32,228 nucleotides of DNA from Opitutaceae bacterium BACL24 MAG-120322-bin51 (GCA_905182435.1 CAJJBN010000033.1:1-32228), one strand, 5' to 3'; positions 17,845 through 29,158 are shown, counted from the stretch's first letter. Notes: generated by a model not told the origin, from the letters alone. Translations and numbers: made by a program.

Positions 17845-19979
17845 ATGAAATACATACCAACAATACTCGCCATCGCTGCCAGCACGGCTGGCTTACATGC
17901 GCAATCCGCCACGGAGGCTCTTTCGAGCACCGAGCCAGAAGCCATCGCGCTTCCGAGCACTGTCGTCACCGGCACTCTATGGGAATCCGAACTCGAACGC
18001 ACCACCGCCAGTGTGACTGTGATCGATCAAGCCCGCCTCGCGACCAATGGCACCCAGCACTTTGAGGACATCGTCAACGCGATCCCCAATCTCACATGGA
18101 CCGGCGGCAGCTCTCGCCCACGCTACATACAAATCCGTGGTATTGGCGAAAACTCGCAATTCGAGGGCGAAACACCCGACTCTGCGGTACGCTTTTTAAT
18201 CGACGACCTCGACCTCACAGGCCTGGGCACGGTCGGCAACTTATTTGACGTGCAACAAGTCGAAGTACTGCGCGGCCCACAAGCCGGCGCGTTCGGAGCC
18301 AACGCCGCAGGCGGCGTGATTCGCATCGTCACCAATGAGCCGACTCCTTACTGGACTGGCCAAGTCGAAGGCACGGTCGGTGAAGATAGCCTCGTCGCAG
18401 GCGGACTCGCCGTAGGTGGACCCATTATCGAGAGTGATCCCGAAAAACTCACCTTCCGACTCGCGCTCCATCAGCTCAACCAAGATGGCTTTCGCGACAA
18501 CCAGTTCCTCGGCAAGGACGATACCAACGAGCGTGACGAGTTCACCTCCCGCTTTAAACTCCGCTGGGTCGCCAACGACGATTGGCAGTGGGACGGCACC
18601 CTGCTCTATGCGAATGTTGACAACGGCTACGATGAGTTCTCACTCGGTAATACTGGATTCGACACATACTCCGATGAGCCTGGTCGAGACAGACAGGAAA
18701 CACTTGCCAGCAGCATTCGTGGCACATGGTCCGGACTGAATGATGTATCGATCACAACGATCACCAGTTACACAGACACCGATTCACTTTACAGTTTCGA
18801 TGCCGACTGGGCCGACCCAACAACCGATGGTAACTACGATGGCTTCATCTCAACAGACAGAAACCGTGACGTCTTTTCTGAAGAGATCCGTATCGACTAA
18901 ATTCAACCTGCCCGTGGATGTTCGGGCTGACACTCGGTTTTTATGTTCAGACCTTAAAAGAAGAAACCGATTTTACGTACACCGAATTTAATTCTCTATC
19001 GGCCGACTTTGTGAGCGATTATGAATCAGAGTCCTATACACTCTTTGGACAAATCGCGCACGACTTCTCTCAGGCAACACGTTTGATTATCGGCCTACGC
19101 GCGGAATACTACAGCATCGATGCGAGCTCGTCCGGCCAATCTTATGGTACAATACTCGAAGGCAAGAGCGATCAATCCGGCCCACTTTTCGGCGGCAAAA
19201 TCACACTCGAGCATGACCTCAATGAAAGTCATATGGCCTTCGGCAGCATTGCCCGTGGCTACAAAGCTGGAGGTGCAAATGTAGCTAGCTTTACGCTACC
19301 GGGAGACCCATTGAGCTATGATGACGAAACGTTGTGGAACTACGAAATCGGTCTACGCAGTGATTGGTTCGAAGGTGCTGTCTCTTCTCAAATCACATTC
19401 TTCTATTTACAACGTGAAGATACACAACTTCGTGACTCTGCGGGTGCCGGTGGCTTTTTCCGCTACCTAACAGTCAATGGTAACAGCGCAGAGCATTACG
19501 GGGTCGAAGCTGAAACCACTTGGTATATCAGCTCGAATTGGACCGCTCAAGCTGGCTTGGGACTTCTCAATACTAGCCGTGATACTTACAATGATCCGAG
19601 TGGCGCCGTCCCCTCTCGTGAACTCGCAAACGCACCTGCATTTACCTATAACGCACGTATCGACTATCGGGCAGATAGTGGTTTCTTCGCGCATGCAGAA
19701 GTGACTGGACGCGATGAGTATTTCGAATCGAATAGTCACTCTGAAAAGCGCAATGCCGTCGCCTCTGTCAATGCAAGTGTAGGGTACCAATATAAAAATT
19801 GGACACTGACAGTCTGGGCGAAGAACCTGTTCGATAAAGACTACGAAAAGCGCCTATTCTCTTTTGGCAACCGATTTAATACCAGCACGATAAATCCTTT
19901 TGATTTCGAAACGTCGCGTCGCTACGAGAATCCAGCCGATCCGCAGCAGTTTGGCATCACCGCTAACTACCGCTGGTAA
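17845..19979 (+). pseudogene. TonB-dependent receptor, probable thiamin transporter, frame-broken
   Basis: Outer-membrane active transporter of about 711 residues if joined. The first part (17845-18900, 351 aa) has a signal peptide ending in LHAQ, a TonB-box-like ALPSTVVTG, and the plug domain (IQIRGIGENSQF, VEVLRGPQAGAFGANAAGGV). The second part (from about 18897 to 19979) has the beta barrel, with the usual NLFDKDYEKR segment and a C-terminal strand ending in YRW. The frames meet at 18897-18900: after FSEEIRID comes TAA, while reading one base back gives LNSTCPWMFGLTLGFY, which continues the barrel. A one-base deletion explains it. The TPP riboswitch points to thiamin as substrate. Confidence 0.85.
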
Positions 19980-20003
19980 CTGCTGCCTAGCATATTTTTA
20001 ATC

Positions 20004-20039
20004 AAGAGGAAGGTACCGCACGGGCCTTCCTCTTTTTTG
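20004..20039 (+). terminator. Terminator after the TonB-dependent receptor
   Basis: A 10-bp stem AAGAGGAAGG / CCTTCCTCTT (20004-20013 and 20025-20034) followed by TTTTG. It is 25 bp past the receptor stop. Confidence 0.88.
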
Positions 20040-20094
20040 TATCATCGAAACGAGTGTCATAAAAAATAAAATGAATCTTTAAGCATTGGAATGC

Positions 20095-20185
20095 TGGAGG
20101 GACAGCGTCTCCTGCTGTCCGCATGTTGGCTCGGGCAGTGTTCCTGCCAAGCGCTAACACGCCAGACTGCGGACGTCGGAGACGG
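20095..20185. repeat. REP-like hairpin cluster
   Basis: A GGACAGC / GCTGTCC hairpin (20100-20106 and 20114-20120), then GGCAG / CTGCC (20134-20138 and 20144-20148) within a TTGGC / GCCAA outer stem. It lies in the 290-bp space between convergent genes, with no coding frame. It looks like the paired-hairpin elements elsewhere in the window but belongs to a different sequence family. Confidence 0.55.
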
Positions 20186-20270
20186 CATCGCTTCACAAAC
20201 CCGACTCCTAAACCGCCACCTTCATTTTCAGAATAGAAAACCAGATCACGGTCTAGGTTTGCGAGCATAC

Positions 20271-20304
20271 ACAAAAATCGCGACCCATGACTGGATCGCG
20301 ATTT
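20271..20304 (-). terminator. Terminator after purF
   Basis: On the minus strand, the AAATCGCGA / TCGCGATTT stem (20296-20304 and 20275-20283) ends in a T run (GATTTTTG). It is 28 bp past the purF stop. The stem could also act weakly on the plus strand. Confidence 0.75.
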
Positions 20305-20332
20305 GTTTTAAAAATTGAGACGTGTCTGCGCG

Positions 20333-22247
20333 CTAGTAAGCGCGACCATCCTTGTTCTCGAAGTAGTTGATGAAGGCTTTGTTCAACATCGCATAGCCAC
20401 CTGGAGTCGGATAATCGCCGGTAAAATACCAGTCACCATTATTGTTCGGAAGCGCTGCACGCATCTTCTCAACGGGCAAAAATACCACATCTAAATCACC
20501 CTGCCATGGAATGTTTTTGGGATAGACAAGATCGCCGATTTTTTTCGAAATTTGCTCGGCGGTGTAACGATCATACAAACGCTTCACGTGGTTGACTTGC
20601 TCGACTGCGGGAAGATCCACTTGCGCCAAACAATCACGATAGACTTCCTTCAATAGGTCAGACTGGCCATCGTCTTTAATCAGTTGGACCGTCGCCTTAA
20701 ATGCGATGAACTTACCGAGCTCCGACATATCGATGCCATAGCAATCAGGGTAGCGAATCTGTGGCGCAGTCGATGCGACGACGATTTTGCGCGGATTAGT
20801 GCGGCTCAGAATCTTCAGAATCGACTCTTTCAGCGTAGTGCCGCGGACGACCGAATCATCGATACAGACGAGGCTGTCATTGGGCTTAACGATGCCGTAA
20901 GTGATGTCGTAAACGTGCGAGACGAGCTGCGCACGGCCCTTTTCTTGCGCAATGAAGGTGCGGAGCTTAACATCCTTATGAGCAATCTTCTCGCCTCGTG
21001 GCCAGTTGCCCATGATCAATTTGTCGATCAGTTGCTCATCCAGCGTGCCATCGGCATTTGCTTTAAGTAGTGCGTCCTTCACTTCCGTGCGTCGATGCAA
21101 GCGAAGCGCATCGAGCAACCCATAATACGCGGTCTCGGCAGTGTTAGGCACGAAGCTGAATACGCTATTGGCAAAGTCATTATCAATACACTTAACCACC
21201 TGCTCCAACAATGCGCCACCCAGCGCCTTACGCTCGCGGTAGATGTCGGCATCGTTGCCTCTAGAAAAATAGATACGCTCAAACGAGCAAGGCTTGATCG
21301 GACGCTCTGCGGTGAAACGATCTGAGTAGATCGTGCCGTCGGCCTTGATCACCATTGCGGTGCCTGGTTCGAGCTCGCAGACATTCTCGATCGGCTGATC
21401 AAAAATTGTCATCAGTGCCACGCGCTCGGAGGCGTATGCCACCACTTCGTCGTTCTGAAAATAGAAACACGGGCGGATGCCTTGCGGATCGCGCATTACA
21501 AACGAGTCACCATTACCGATCAAGCCAGCGATGGTATAGCCACCGTCCCAATTGGCTGCCGCCTTCTTGAGGATACGAATCGGATCGAGGTCTTGACTGA
21601 TTATCTTCGGGATGAGCTTCCCTTCGACATTCTGATCACGCATTTGGTGATAGATGGCGTCGTGGGCTTCATCCAGATGGAAGCCGATTGATTCGAGAAC
21701 CGCTTGTGTATCAGTGCCGAAAATAGGGTGTTGACCGCGGTTGATCAGATCGGTGTTGATGTCTTTCTCATTGGTAATGGTGAAATTACCAGCGAGCATC
21801 AGGTTCTTGGTTGGCCAGTTCGACTGCCGCACGAAGGGGTGACAATTCGACGAAGAGTACACGCCTGAAGTGCCGTAGCGCAAATGCCCCAGCAATACTT
21901 CACCGCCATAACCGAAGTTCTTCTTCACTGTGTCGGGAAACTCTGGATAGATCACACCCGCATCAATTTTCTTCTGATACTCCTTGAGTTGCCCCTGGAA
22001 AATACGCGACAAGGGGTTGGTCTTAATACTGCGCTCACGCGCCATATACGCCTGCCCCGGATCGACATTGAGCTTCACACAGCCGATACCCGCGCCGTCT
22101 TGGCCACGATTATGCTGCTTCTCCATCAGGAGGAACAGCTGGTTAAAGCCATACAGCGGTGTGCCGTATTTTTCTTGATAGTAAGCCAAGGGCTTGAGGA
22201 GGCGGATCATTGCGATGCCGCATTCGTGCTTAAGGAAGGTCGCTCAT
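20333..22247 (-). CDS. purF: Amidophosphoribosyltransferase-like protein (PurF), frame change before the catalytic Cys
   Basis: First enzyme of purine synthesis: transfers ammonia from glutamine to PRPP. The C-terminal phosphoribosyltransferase part has the PRPP loop LVCIDDSVVRGTTL, and the N-terminal part has the glutaminase elements (QHNRGQDGAG, GHLRYGTSGV, SNCHPFV). The large size (about 637 residues) fits a long subfamily. The catalytic Cys is not in frame with an ATG: the long frame can start only at an internal Met at 22210, after the cysteine. An ATG at 22247 reads MSDLP and then TAA; skipping one T (22232) gives MSDLPKHECGIAMIRLL, exactly the expected N-terminus with a short propeptide before Cys9. 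Either a +1 recoding (CCU UAA G) or a one-base insertion is needed. Confidence 0.9.
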
Positions 22248-22359
22248 AGATGGGAAAAGACAAGCCGAGGGTAAAAGGCTTTTTTACGCCGTGGCGATGC
22301 TAAGTTACAAATTTGTTTTAATTCACCACTCAAGCCAGTCATAGGAGGTGCTTCGAGCG

Positions 22360-23298
22360 TCATACCTTATCTGTATACAACACCACACCCGCGCCTGAAA
22401 TACCGCGCTTCAACAGATGCTCCGCATTGGCGGGCTCCACATGCACCAGCACCTTGGAAACTTCCGGGTGTTGCTCACGTAGGCGCAGTTTCACTTCCCG
22501 CGCGATTCGATGCCCCTTCTCGACCGTAATCTTAGGGTCCACTTGCAGATGTAGATCGATTTCGTAAACGTCGCCGACCCGCCGCACCCGAAAGTCGTGA
22601 TAAGCGAGCGCACCGGGCGTCGGCAAAATATGTTCGCGTAAATCTTCGATCACTTCGCGCTCTGGGGCCGCATCGAGCAAATCAGAGCACGCCCGCAGAA
22701 AGATCTTCGCGGCCTCAAACACCAAATAACAGCCCAACACCAAGGTGACCGCACCATCCAAAAATGCCCAATCCGCGCCGCCGAGCCACACGCCCAACAG
22801 TGCCACCGCCACACCAACCGAAGAGATGCTATCCATGCGGTGGTGCCACGCATTCGCCATCAACAAGTCCGAGTGCAGGCGCTTGGCCACGCCGCGCGTC
22901 CACCAAAACAGTGCTTCCTTGACTAAAATCGAAACAATCGCAACACAGGCCGCACTCCCCGCAACTGGAGCCACACCTGCCCCCGAGCGAAAGTCTAACA
23001 ACGAGGACACCACCAAAGAGATCGAAAAAACGATCAAAATACCGCCAATAAAGAATTTCGCAAAACTCACAAATTTGTGATGTCCAAAGTGGTGATTCTC
23101 ATCCTCCGGACGACGTGCCATTGATAGTCCCAACAGCACTGCGATATCGCTGAGCAGGTCCAACAGACTATGCATACCATCAGCAATCAAAGCCTTCGAA
23201 CCGAGCGACCATCCCGCCAGAGTCTTAATCAGCCCCAACAACAGATTTACCCACAAGCCAATCCATGTGATCCGCATGCCATCTTCTGGTTTTCGCAT
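22360..23298 (-). CDS. Cation diffusion facilitator (CDF) metal transporter
   Basis: Inner-membrane antiporter that exports divalent metals (Zn, Fe, Mn or Cd) in exchange for protons. About 312 residues, with six membrane segments in the N-terminal two thirds and a cytoplasmic C-terminal ferredoxin-like domain (YHDFRVRRVGDVYEIDLHLQ). The metal site is ADGMHSLLD in TM2 and WHHRMD in TM5, so both HxxxD motifs are present, as in Zn-type members. A histidine-rich loop is seen at ENHHFGHHK. I begin at the ATG at 23298; an upstream TTG and a later ATG are alternatives. The substrate is not decided by the sequence. Confidence 0.88.
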   Translation of the reverse strand: MRKPEDGMRITWIGLWVNLLLGLIKTLAGWSLGSKALIADGMHSLLDLLSDIAVLLGLSMARRPEDENHHFGHHKFVSFAKFFIGGILIVFSISLVVSSLLDFRSGAGVAPVAGSAACVAIVSILVKEALFWWTRGVAKRLHSDLLMANAWHHRMDSISSVGVAVALLGVWLGGADWAFLDGAVTLVLGCYLVFEAAKIFLRACSDLLDAAPEREVIEDLREHILPTPGALAYHDFRVRRVGDVYEIDLHLQVDPKITVEKGHRIAREVKLRLREQHPEVSKVLVHVEPANAEHLLKRGISGAGVVLYTDKV

Positions 23299-23465
23299 CG
23301 CACTGATTGCTATCAAAGTCGTTTCGAGATGTCGCGATTATTCCACCTCGCGACAAATAAACCTAATTTCCGGAAGTCGGCATAGGCTCTATCTTAGAAA
23401 CCACGAATAGACACTAATAAAACCTCACTTTATCTATTTGCCAGCAATCCCGTAAAGCTCCAGAA

Positions 23466-23900
23466 ATGTCGCCTAAATCTGTGCCTATACCTAGCAAAGA
23501 ACTTTACGGCCTGCGAGCGACCCTTGATCGTCTCGTCTATTTCCGCGACCCCGATAGGCTCGAAACCGATACGCCGCACGCCTTTATTTACTTCATCACC
23601 ATCGCCAATCTGTCGAATACCAAGGTCACCCTCAACGGGCGTCGCTGGGTGATCAAAGGCGAGGACGGCCATCAAAACGTGTTCGAAGGCCAAGGCATTG
23701 TCGGCAAAGAGCCCACCCTAGCCCCCGGCGAATCGTTCTCCTACAACAGCCACCACACCGCGCAGGGCAACTGCAGCGCGGACGGCTCCTTCCACGGCAT
23801 TGACAGCGCCGGCGATCCTATTCATGTCCGTATCCCACCTTTTGAAATGCGGGTGCCTCCTGAATCCCCGCATGGCCAGACAGAGCTCGACCTTAAATAA
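23466..23900 (+). CDS. apaG: ApaG domain protein
   Basis: A 144-residue ApaG (DUF525) protein with a short N-terminal extension. The fold's markers are present: FIYFITIANLS, LNGRRWVIKGEDG, FEGQGIVGKEP, PGESFSYNSHHT and the closing IPPFEMRVPPE. ApaG was named for a link to diadenosine tetraphosphate metabolism and cobalt resistance in enterobacteria; its real role is uncertain, and the domain also occurs in eukaryotic F-box proteins as a binding module. It is five bases upstream of the beta-CASP gene, so the two are co-transcribed. Confidence 0.9.
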   Translation: MSPKSVPIPSKELYGLRATLDRLVYFRDPDRLETDTPHAFIYFITIANLSNTKVTLNGRRWVIKGEDGHQNVFEGQGIVGKEPTLAPGESFSYNSHHTAQGNCSADGSFHGIDSAGDPIHVRIPPFEMRVPPESPHGQTELDLK

Positions 23901-23905
23901 TAGAC

Positions 23906-25264
23906 ATGAAACTTACCGACCTCAATCGTCTCGGCGGCATCGGAGCCAACTCCACCTACGTCCAAATCGGCAGCTTTAACATTCTTATCGATGCTGGCCT
24001 CAATCCCAAAGAACTCGGCTATCAAGCGATGCCCGACTTCGCGCCAATCGAAGACGTGGAAATGGATCTGATCATCCTCACCCACTGCCACCTCGACCAT
24101 CTCGGCTCGCTGCCGGTCGCATCTGCACACAATCCAGAAGCCCCCGTCATTACATCGGTGCCAAATATCGAACTTGCGCCGCGCATGCTGCGCAACTCGA
24201 TCAACGTCATGAAACGCCAACGCGAAGAGCACGGCATCAGCGACTACCCGCTTTTTCTACATCGCGACGTGGTCGAACTCAGCAAACGACTCGTCGCTCA
24301 ACGCTATGAACGCGGCGAGATCTACACCAAAGGAGACGATAAGATCGAGGTCATTCTGCACAGCTCGGGCCACGTTGCTGGTGCTGCATCGGTTGAAATC
24401 ATCCACGCAGGCCGCCGGATCGTCTTTTCTGGTGATGTACTGTTCGAAAATCAACGCACCCTGCCTGGCGCGAAGCTTCCAACCGGCGACATCGACACGC
24501 TGATCCTAGAAACCACCCGCGGCGCCAAAGCCCGCGCCGAGGGCGTGTCACGCAAGAGCGAAGTCGACCGTCTGATTAAGCAGATCGACACGATTCTTCA
24601 GCGCGGCGGCAGCTGCCTCATCCCTGTGTTTGCACTCGGCCGCATGCAGGAACTGTTCAAGATCATTTACGAAGCGCGTAACAGCAACCGCATCCCCAAG
24701 ACACCGATCTACGCAGCTGGGCTGGGTATGGATATTTGCAATTATTTCCATAAGATCCACGAACGCACCAAGCTCATCGATTTTAGCTTCAAGATGATGG
24801 AGAAACTCAACGTGCGCGCACTCGACCCGAATATGCGCCCCGGCCGCGATCTCCCGCGCAAAGGCATTTACATAGTGAGCAGCGGTATGATGGTGCAACA
24901 CACACCCTCCTACAAAGTCGCCGCCTCGCTACTTCCGCATGCCGACAACGGCCTGTGCTTCGTCGGCTATTGCGATGGAGACACGCCTGGCGGCAAACTC
25001 CTCGCCGAAAAAGACACCGGCAGTTTCTTTTTCGAGACCCTCGACTACCTTGCGCCGATCCGCGCCTCGATTGACCGATTTGACTTAAGTGGGCACGCCG
25101 ACCGCGATGAACTCTCGAACTACGCAATCCAGAGCCAGGCCCGCTCGATCGTGCTCACACACGGCGATCCCGATGCCCGCGCATGGTTTGAAGAAACACT
25201 CAACGAGCGCATGCCCAACAGCACCGTGCTCGATCCAGAACCACTGGTAGAATATACCGTCTAG
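23906..25264 (+). CDS. Metallo-beta-lactamase fold beta-CASP RNA-processing-type protein
   Basis: A 452-residue hydrolase of the beta-CASP group, related to CPSF73/RNase J-like nucleases. Zinc motif LTHCHLDHLG is at residues 59-66 (His60, His62, Asp64, His65), further ligands in SSGHVAG and SGDVLF, and the beta-CASP part shows PVFALGRMQEL, VSSGMM and DLSGHADRDEL, ending with VLTHGD. All metal ligands appear present. Such proteins cut or degrade RNA, but some act on DNA; no RNA-binding KH or other accessory domain is seen. It follows apaG by five bases in one operon. Confidence 0.85.
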   Translation: MKLTDLNRLGGIGANSTYVQIGSFNILIDAGLNPKELGYQAMPDFAPIEDVEMDLIILTHCHLDHLGSLPVASAHNPEAPVITSVPNIELAPRMLRNSINVMKRQREEHGISDYPLFLHRDVVELSKRLVAQRYERGEIYTKGDDKIEVILHSSGHVAGAASVEIIHAGRRIVFSGDVLFENQRTLPGAKLPTGDIDTLILETTRGAKARAEGVSRKSEVDRLIKQIDTILQRGGSCLIPVFALGRMQELFKIIYEARNSNRIPKTPIYAAGLGMDICNYFHKIHERTKLIDFSFKMMEKLNVRALDPNMRPGRDLPRKGIYIVSSGMMVQHTPSYKVAASLLPHADNGLCFVGYCDGDTPGGKLLAEKDTGSFFFETLDYLAPIRASIDRFDLSGHADRDELSNYAIQSQARSIVLTHGDPDARAWFEETLNERMPNSTVLDPEPLVEYTV

Positions 25265-25689
25265 CAGATTTGGTTCGGAAAGCATCTGGTCCATTTGCGC
25301 AGTCACCAAACTTAACTTGAAGATACGACCAAGCAAAGGATGGGATAGACCTGCCAGGTAATTGATCAGCAGTCACTGGACATCGAAAAAGCAGCGGTAA
25401 AGGACCGCTCACAGCGAGCGCACGGCACACACTGCGTGCTGGCATTGCTCTCTATCGATAAATAACGCTCCATCCGATTTCCGTGGAGCCCTGATCAGCG
25501 GCGTCCTCAGTCTACGATTTCAGCCTCGCCTCCCCGATCAAATCACCGTCGGCATCTGCTGCTCCGCCGCAGCCGCAGCCAGCTTTATAAAAAAGCCCGC
25601 TCGATTGAATTAGCTGCAGAACGAAGGATGCTAAGGATTTCCGTTGACTTCCTAGAATCGTCTGCGCGTTATCGCGCGCTGAAATATAC
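25265..25689. other. Intergenic stretch before typA
   Basis: About 425 bp between the beta-CASP gene and the typA leader hairpin, with no gene I can support. TTGACT at 25643-25648 is a good -35 hexamer, but no clear -10 hexamer lies at the usual distance. An RNA starting near 25675 would run straight into the hairpin at 25690. Confidence 0.4.
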
Positions 25690-25718
25690 CCCGCCGCAGA
25701 TAACCACGGCGGGTTTTT
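25690..25718 (+). terminator. Terminator-like hairpin in the typA leader
   Basis: CCCGCCG / CGGCGGG (25690-25696 and 25707-25713) followed by TTTTTC. It ends 12 bp before the typA ATG. Since any typA transcript starting upstream must cross it, it may act as an attenuator; otherwise it ends an upstream transcript and typA has its own promoter within a very short space. Confidence 0.7.
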
Positions 25719-25729
25719 CATTTTTTCTC

Positions 25730-27565
<1,836 letters not shown>

Positions 27566-27586
27566 GCGACGCTAGCACACATTTCC

Positions 27587-27623
27587 AAAGCCCTCGGAGA
27601 CTAACAGTCCCGAGGGCTTTTTT
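27587..27623 (+). terminator. Terminator after typA
   Basis: An 11-bp stem AAAGCCCTCGG / CCGAGGGCTTT (27587-27597 and 27610-27620) followed by TTT. It lies 22 bp past the typA stop. Confidence 0.9.
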
Positions 27624-27644
27624 GTGCCTTTGCGTAGGCAGGCA

Positions 27645-27715
27645 TGGCATAAAGCCAGCCTCTACAGGAAGTCGGTTGCGTAGCGAGTGGCTTTACCCCG
27701 CGATTTTGTCGCGCA
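27645..27715. repeat. REP-like inverted repeat after typA
   Basis: AAAGCCAGCCTCTAC (27651-27665) and GTAGCGAGTGGCTTT (27680-27694) form an imperfect inverted repeat with conserved outer ends and altered middles. A second small hairpin, CGCGATTTTGTCGCG, follows at 27700-27714. The GTAG/CTAC signature is also found in the elements at 15582 and 28140. Confidence 0.55.
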
Positions 27716-27794
27716 GTCCGCGACCAAGAACATACCAACAGTTTCAGAACGCGAATCTTGATTTCACAGCCATCGCACACATACTGCTGAGACA

Positions 27795-28143
27795 ATGAAA
27801 CCAAGGAGCCTACGTCACCGCCTCGAAAAAGCTGCCAAAGCATTGGTGTTAATTCATAAATGGACGCCCAACGTCAACTGCCTCCTCGACCAAGACAAAG
27901 GCGAACACGGCCACTTGATCCTCAAGTTTGACGACGGCGACAGCAGCAAGATGGCCGCCCTAGGCAAAGATCTCGAAAATAAAGGCTACCGCTTTCGAGT
28001 GAAGAATAGTCCCATGGCTCGGTCAGGTCACTTACCTGGGCAAGGCCGACGACAAACCTGCGATCGTCATGACCCTGCCGATCACGAAAGACCGCCTCGC
28101 CATCAACGAGGACTCCACCGAGCAGCCTTATTCTTTTAAGTAG
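27795..28143 (+). pseudogene. Small hypothetical protein, frame-broken
   Basis: A protein of about 115 residues if joined; family not recognised. The first part (to about 28012) reads well in the starting frame (HKWTPNVNCLLDQDKGEHG, LKDGDSS-like acidic stretch, ENKGYRFRVKNS). After that, this frame gives low-quality Arg/His-rich sequence to a TAA at 28137, while the +1 frame gives PWLGQVTYLGKADDKPA, then [17 protein letters not shown], ending at TAG 28141-28143. One extra base near 28012-28015 (AGTCCC) explains it. The TAG lies inside the REP-like element that follows. It may be inactive, or the base may be a sequence error. Confidence 0.65.
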
Positions 28144-28199
28144 AAGCGACACTCTTGTCGCTTTTTCATCAGCAAGCTGGCAAGAGTGCCAGCTTCTAC
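28140..28199. repeat. REP-like paired-hairpin element
   Basis: A 60-bp element bounded by GTAG and CTAC. The left hairpin is AGCGACA CTCT TGTCGCT; the right hairpin, read inverted, is AGCTGGCA CTCT TGCCAGCT. Loop and ends are the same while the stems differ by paired changes, the mark of selection for the structure. It sits between the small broken gene and the CvfB-like gene, whose leader that follows is rich in CACA. Confidence 0.8.
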
Positions 28200-28243
28200 A
28201 GACCAGCACACACATTTTAATTTCGACTCACACACGCACACAC

Positions 28244-29158
28244 ATGGCAAACATCGGCAAATTTAATACACTCCGCATCGTTGAACCCTCGGACCACGGG
28301 CTCTACCTCGACGGCGGCGAACACGACACCATCCTGCTCCCGACTCGCTACGTCACGCCCGACATGAAAATCGGCGACGAGATCGAGGTCTTCATCTACA
28401 ACGACTCGGAAGATCGTCTAGTCGCCACTACCGAGACGCCTTTGGCGCAGGCCGGTGAATTTGCCTACCTCGAAGTGATCAGCGTCAACGAACGAGTTGG
28501 CGCGTTCCTTGATTGGGGTCTGAGCAAAGATCTATTCTTGCCCTTCCGCGAACAAGGCGACCTCTCTTTCACCGTCGGCGATGGCGCCATCGTCGCCGTC
28601 TATGTGGATGAATACACTAATCGTATCGTCGCATCCACCCGCCTACATCGCCATCTTTCAAACACCACGCCCGCCTATGAGCCAAATGCTCCAGTGCATG
28701 TGCTGATCTACGGCGAGTCCCCGCTCGGCTTCAAAGCCATCATCGATAAGCAGCATCGCGGACTGCTCTACTACGCTGAGACATCTGATAAGCTTGAGGC
28801 AGGCGATCAATTTACTGGCTACATCAAAAAAGTACATAGCAACGGCAACATCGACCTCCGTCGCGATCCCGCTGGTCGTCAACGCGCCGAAACGTTCTCC
28901 GCAGTCATCATGGAGAAGTTATTGGCAGCGGACGGTTGCATGCCGTTTAACGAGAAGAGCACATCCGAATCTATCCGCGAAACCTTCGGCATGAGCAAAA
29001 AAGCATTCAAGCAAGCGTGGGCCGTATTGATCAAAGCTGGAGAAGTGACGGATCGCTTTGAAACAGAATACCTGACCTTACGCTCCAAATGGGATGGTCA
29101 GATGTTTATTGAAAAAATCCCAGATCACTCAGCGAAACAGCAACACCGTCCAGGCTAA
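28244..29158 (+). CDS. CvfB-like S1-domain RNA-binding protein
   Basis: A 304-residue protein of the CvfB/YitL type: several S1-like beta-barrel units (around residues 1-60, 70-135 with [20 protein letters not shown], and 145-205 with [16 protein letters not shown]) and a C-terminal winged helix ([19 protein letters not shown], then LIKAGEV). CvfB binds RNA and influences virulence gene expression in staphylococci; no enzymatic activity is known for the family. It has no signal peptide, so is cytoplasmic. The start lies in a CA-rich leader without a ribosome binding site. Confidence 0.85.
   Translation: MANIGKFNTLRIVEPSDHGLYLDGGEHDTILLPTRYVTPDMKIGDEIEVFIYNDSEDRLVATTETPLAQAGEFAYLEVISVNERVGAFLDWGLSKDLFLPFREQGDLSFTVGDGAIVAVYVDEYTNRIVASTRLHRHLSNTTPAYEPNAPVHVLIYGESPLGFKAIIDKQHRGLLYYAETSDKLEAGDQFTGYIKKVHSNGNIDLRRDPAGRQRAETFSAVIMEKLLAADGCMPFNEKSTSESIRETFGMSKKAFKQAWAVLIKAGEVTDRFETEYLTLRSKWDGQMFIEKIPDHSAKQQHRPG

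Noticed and set aside
25512..25721. A 69-codon minus-strand frame with a GCGCGG stretch opposite the typA leader
   Set aside because: It covers the leader hairpin and has no family resemblance; composition is explained by GC-rich non-coding sequence.
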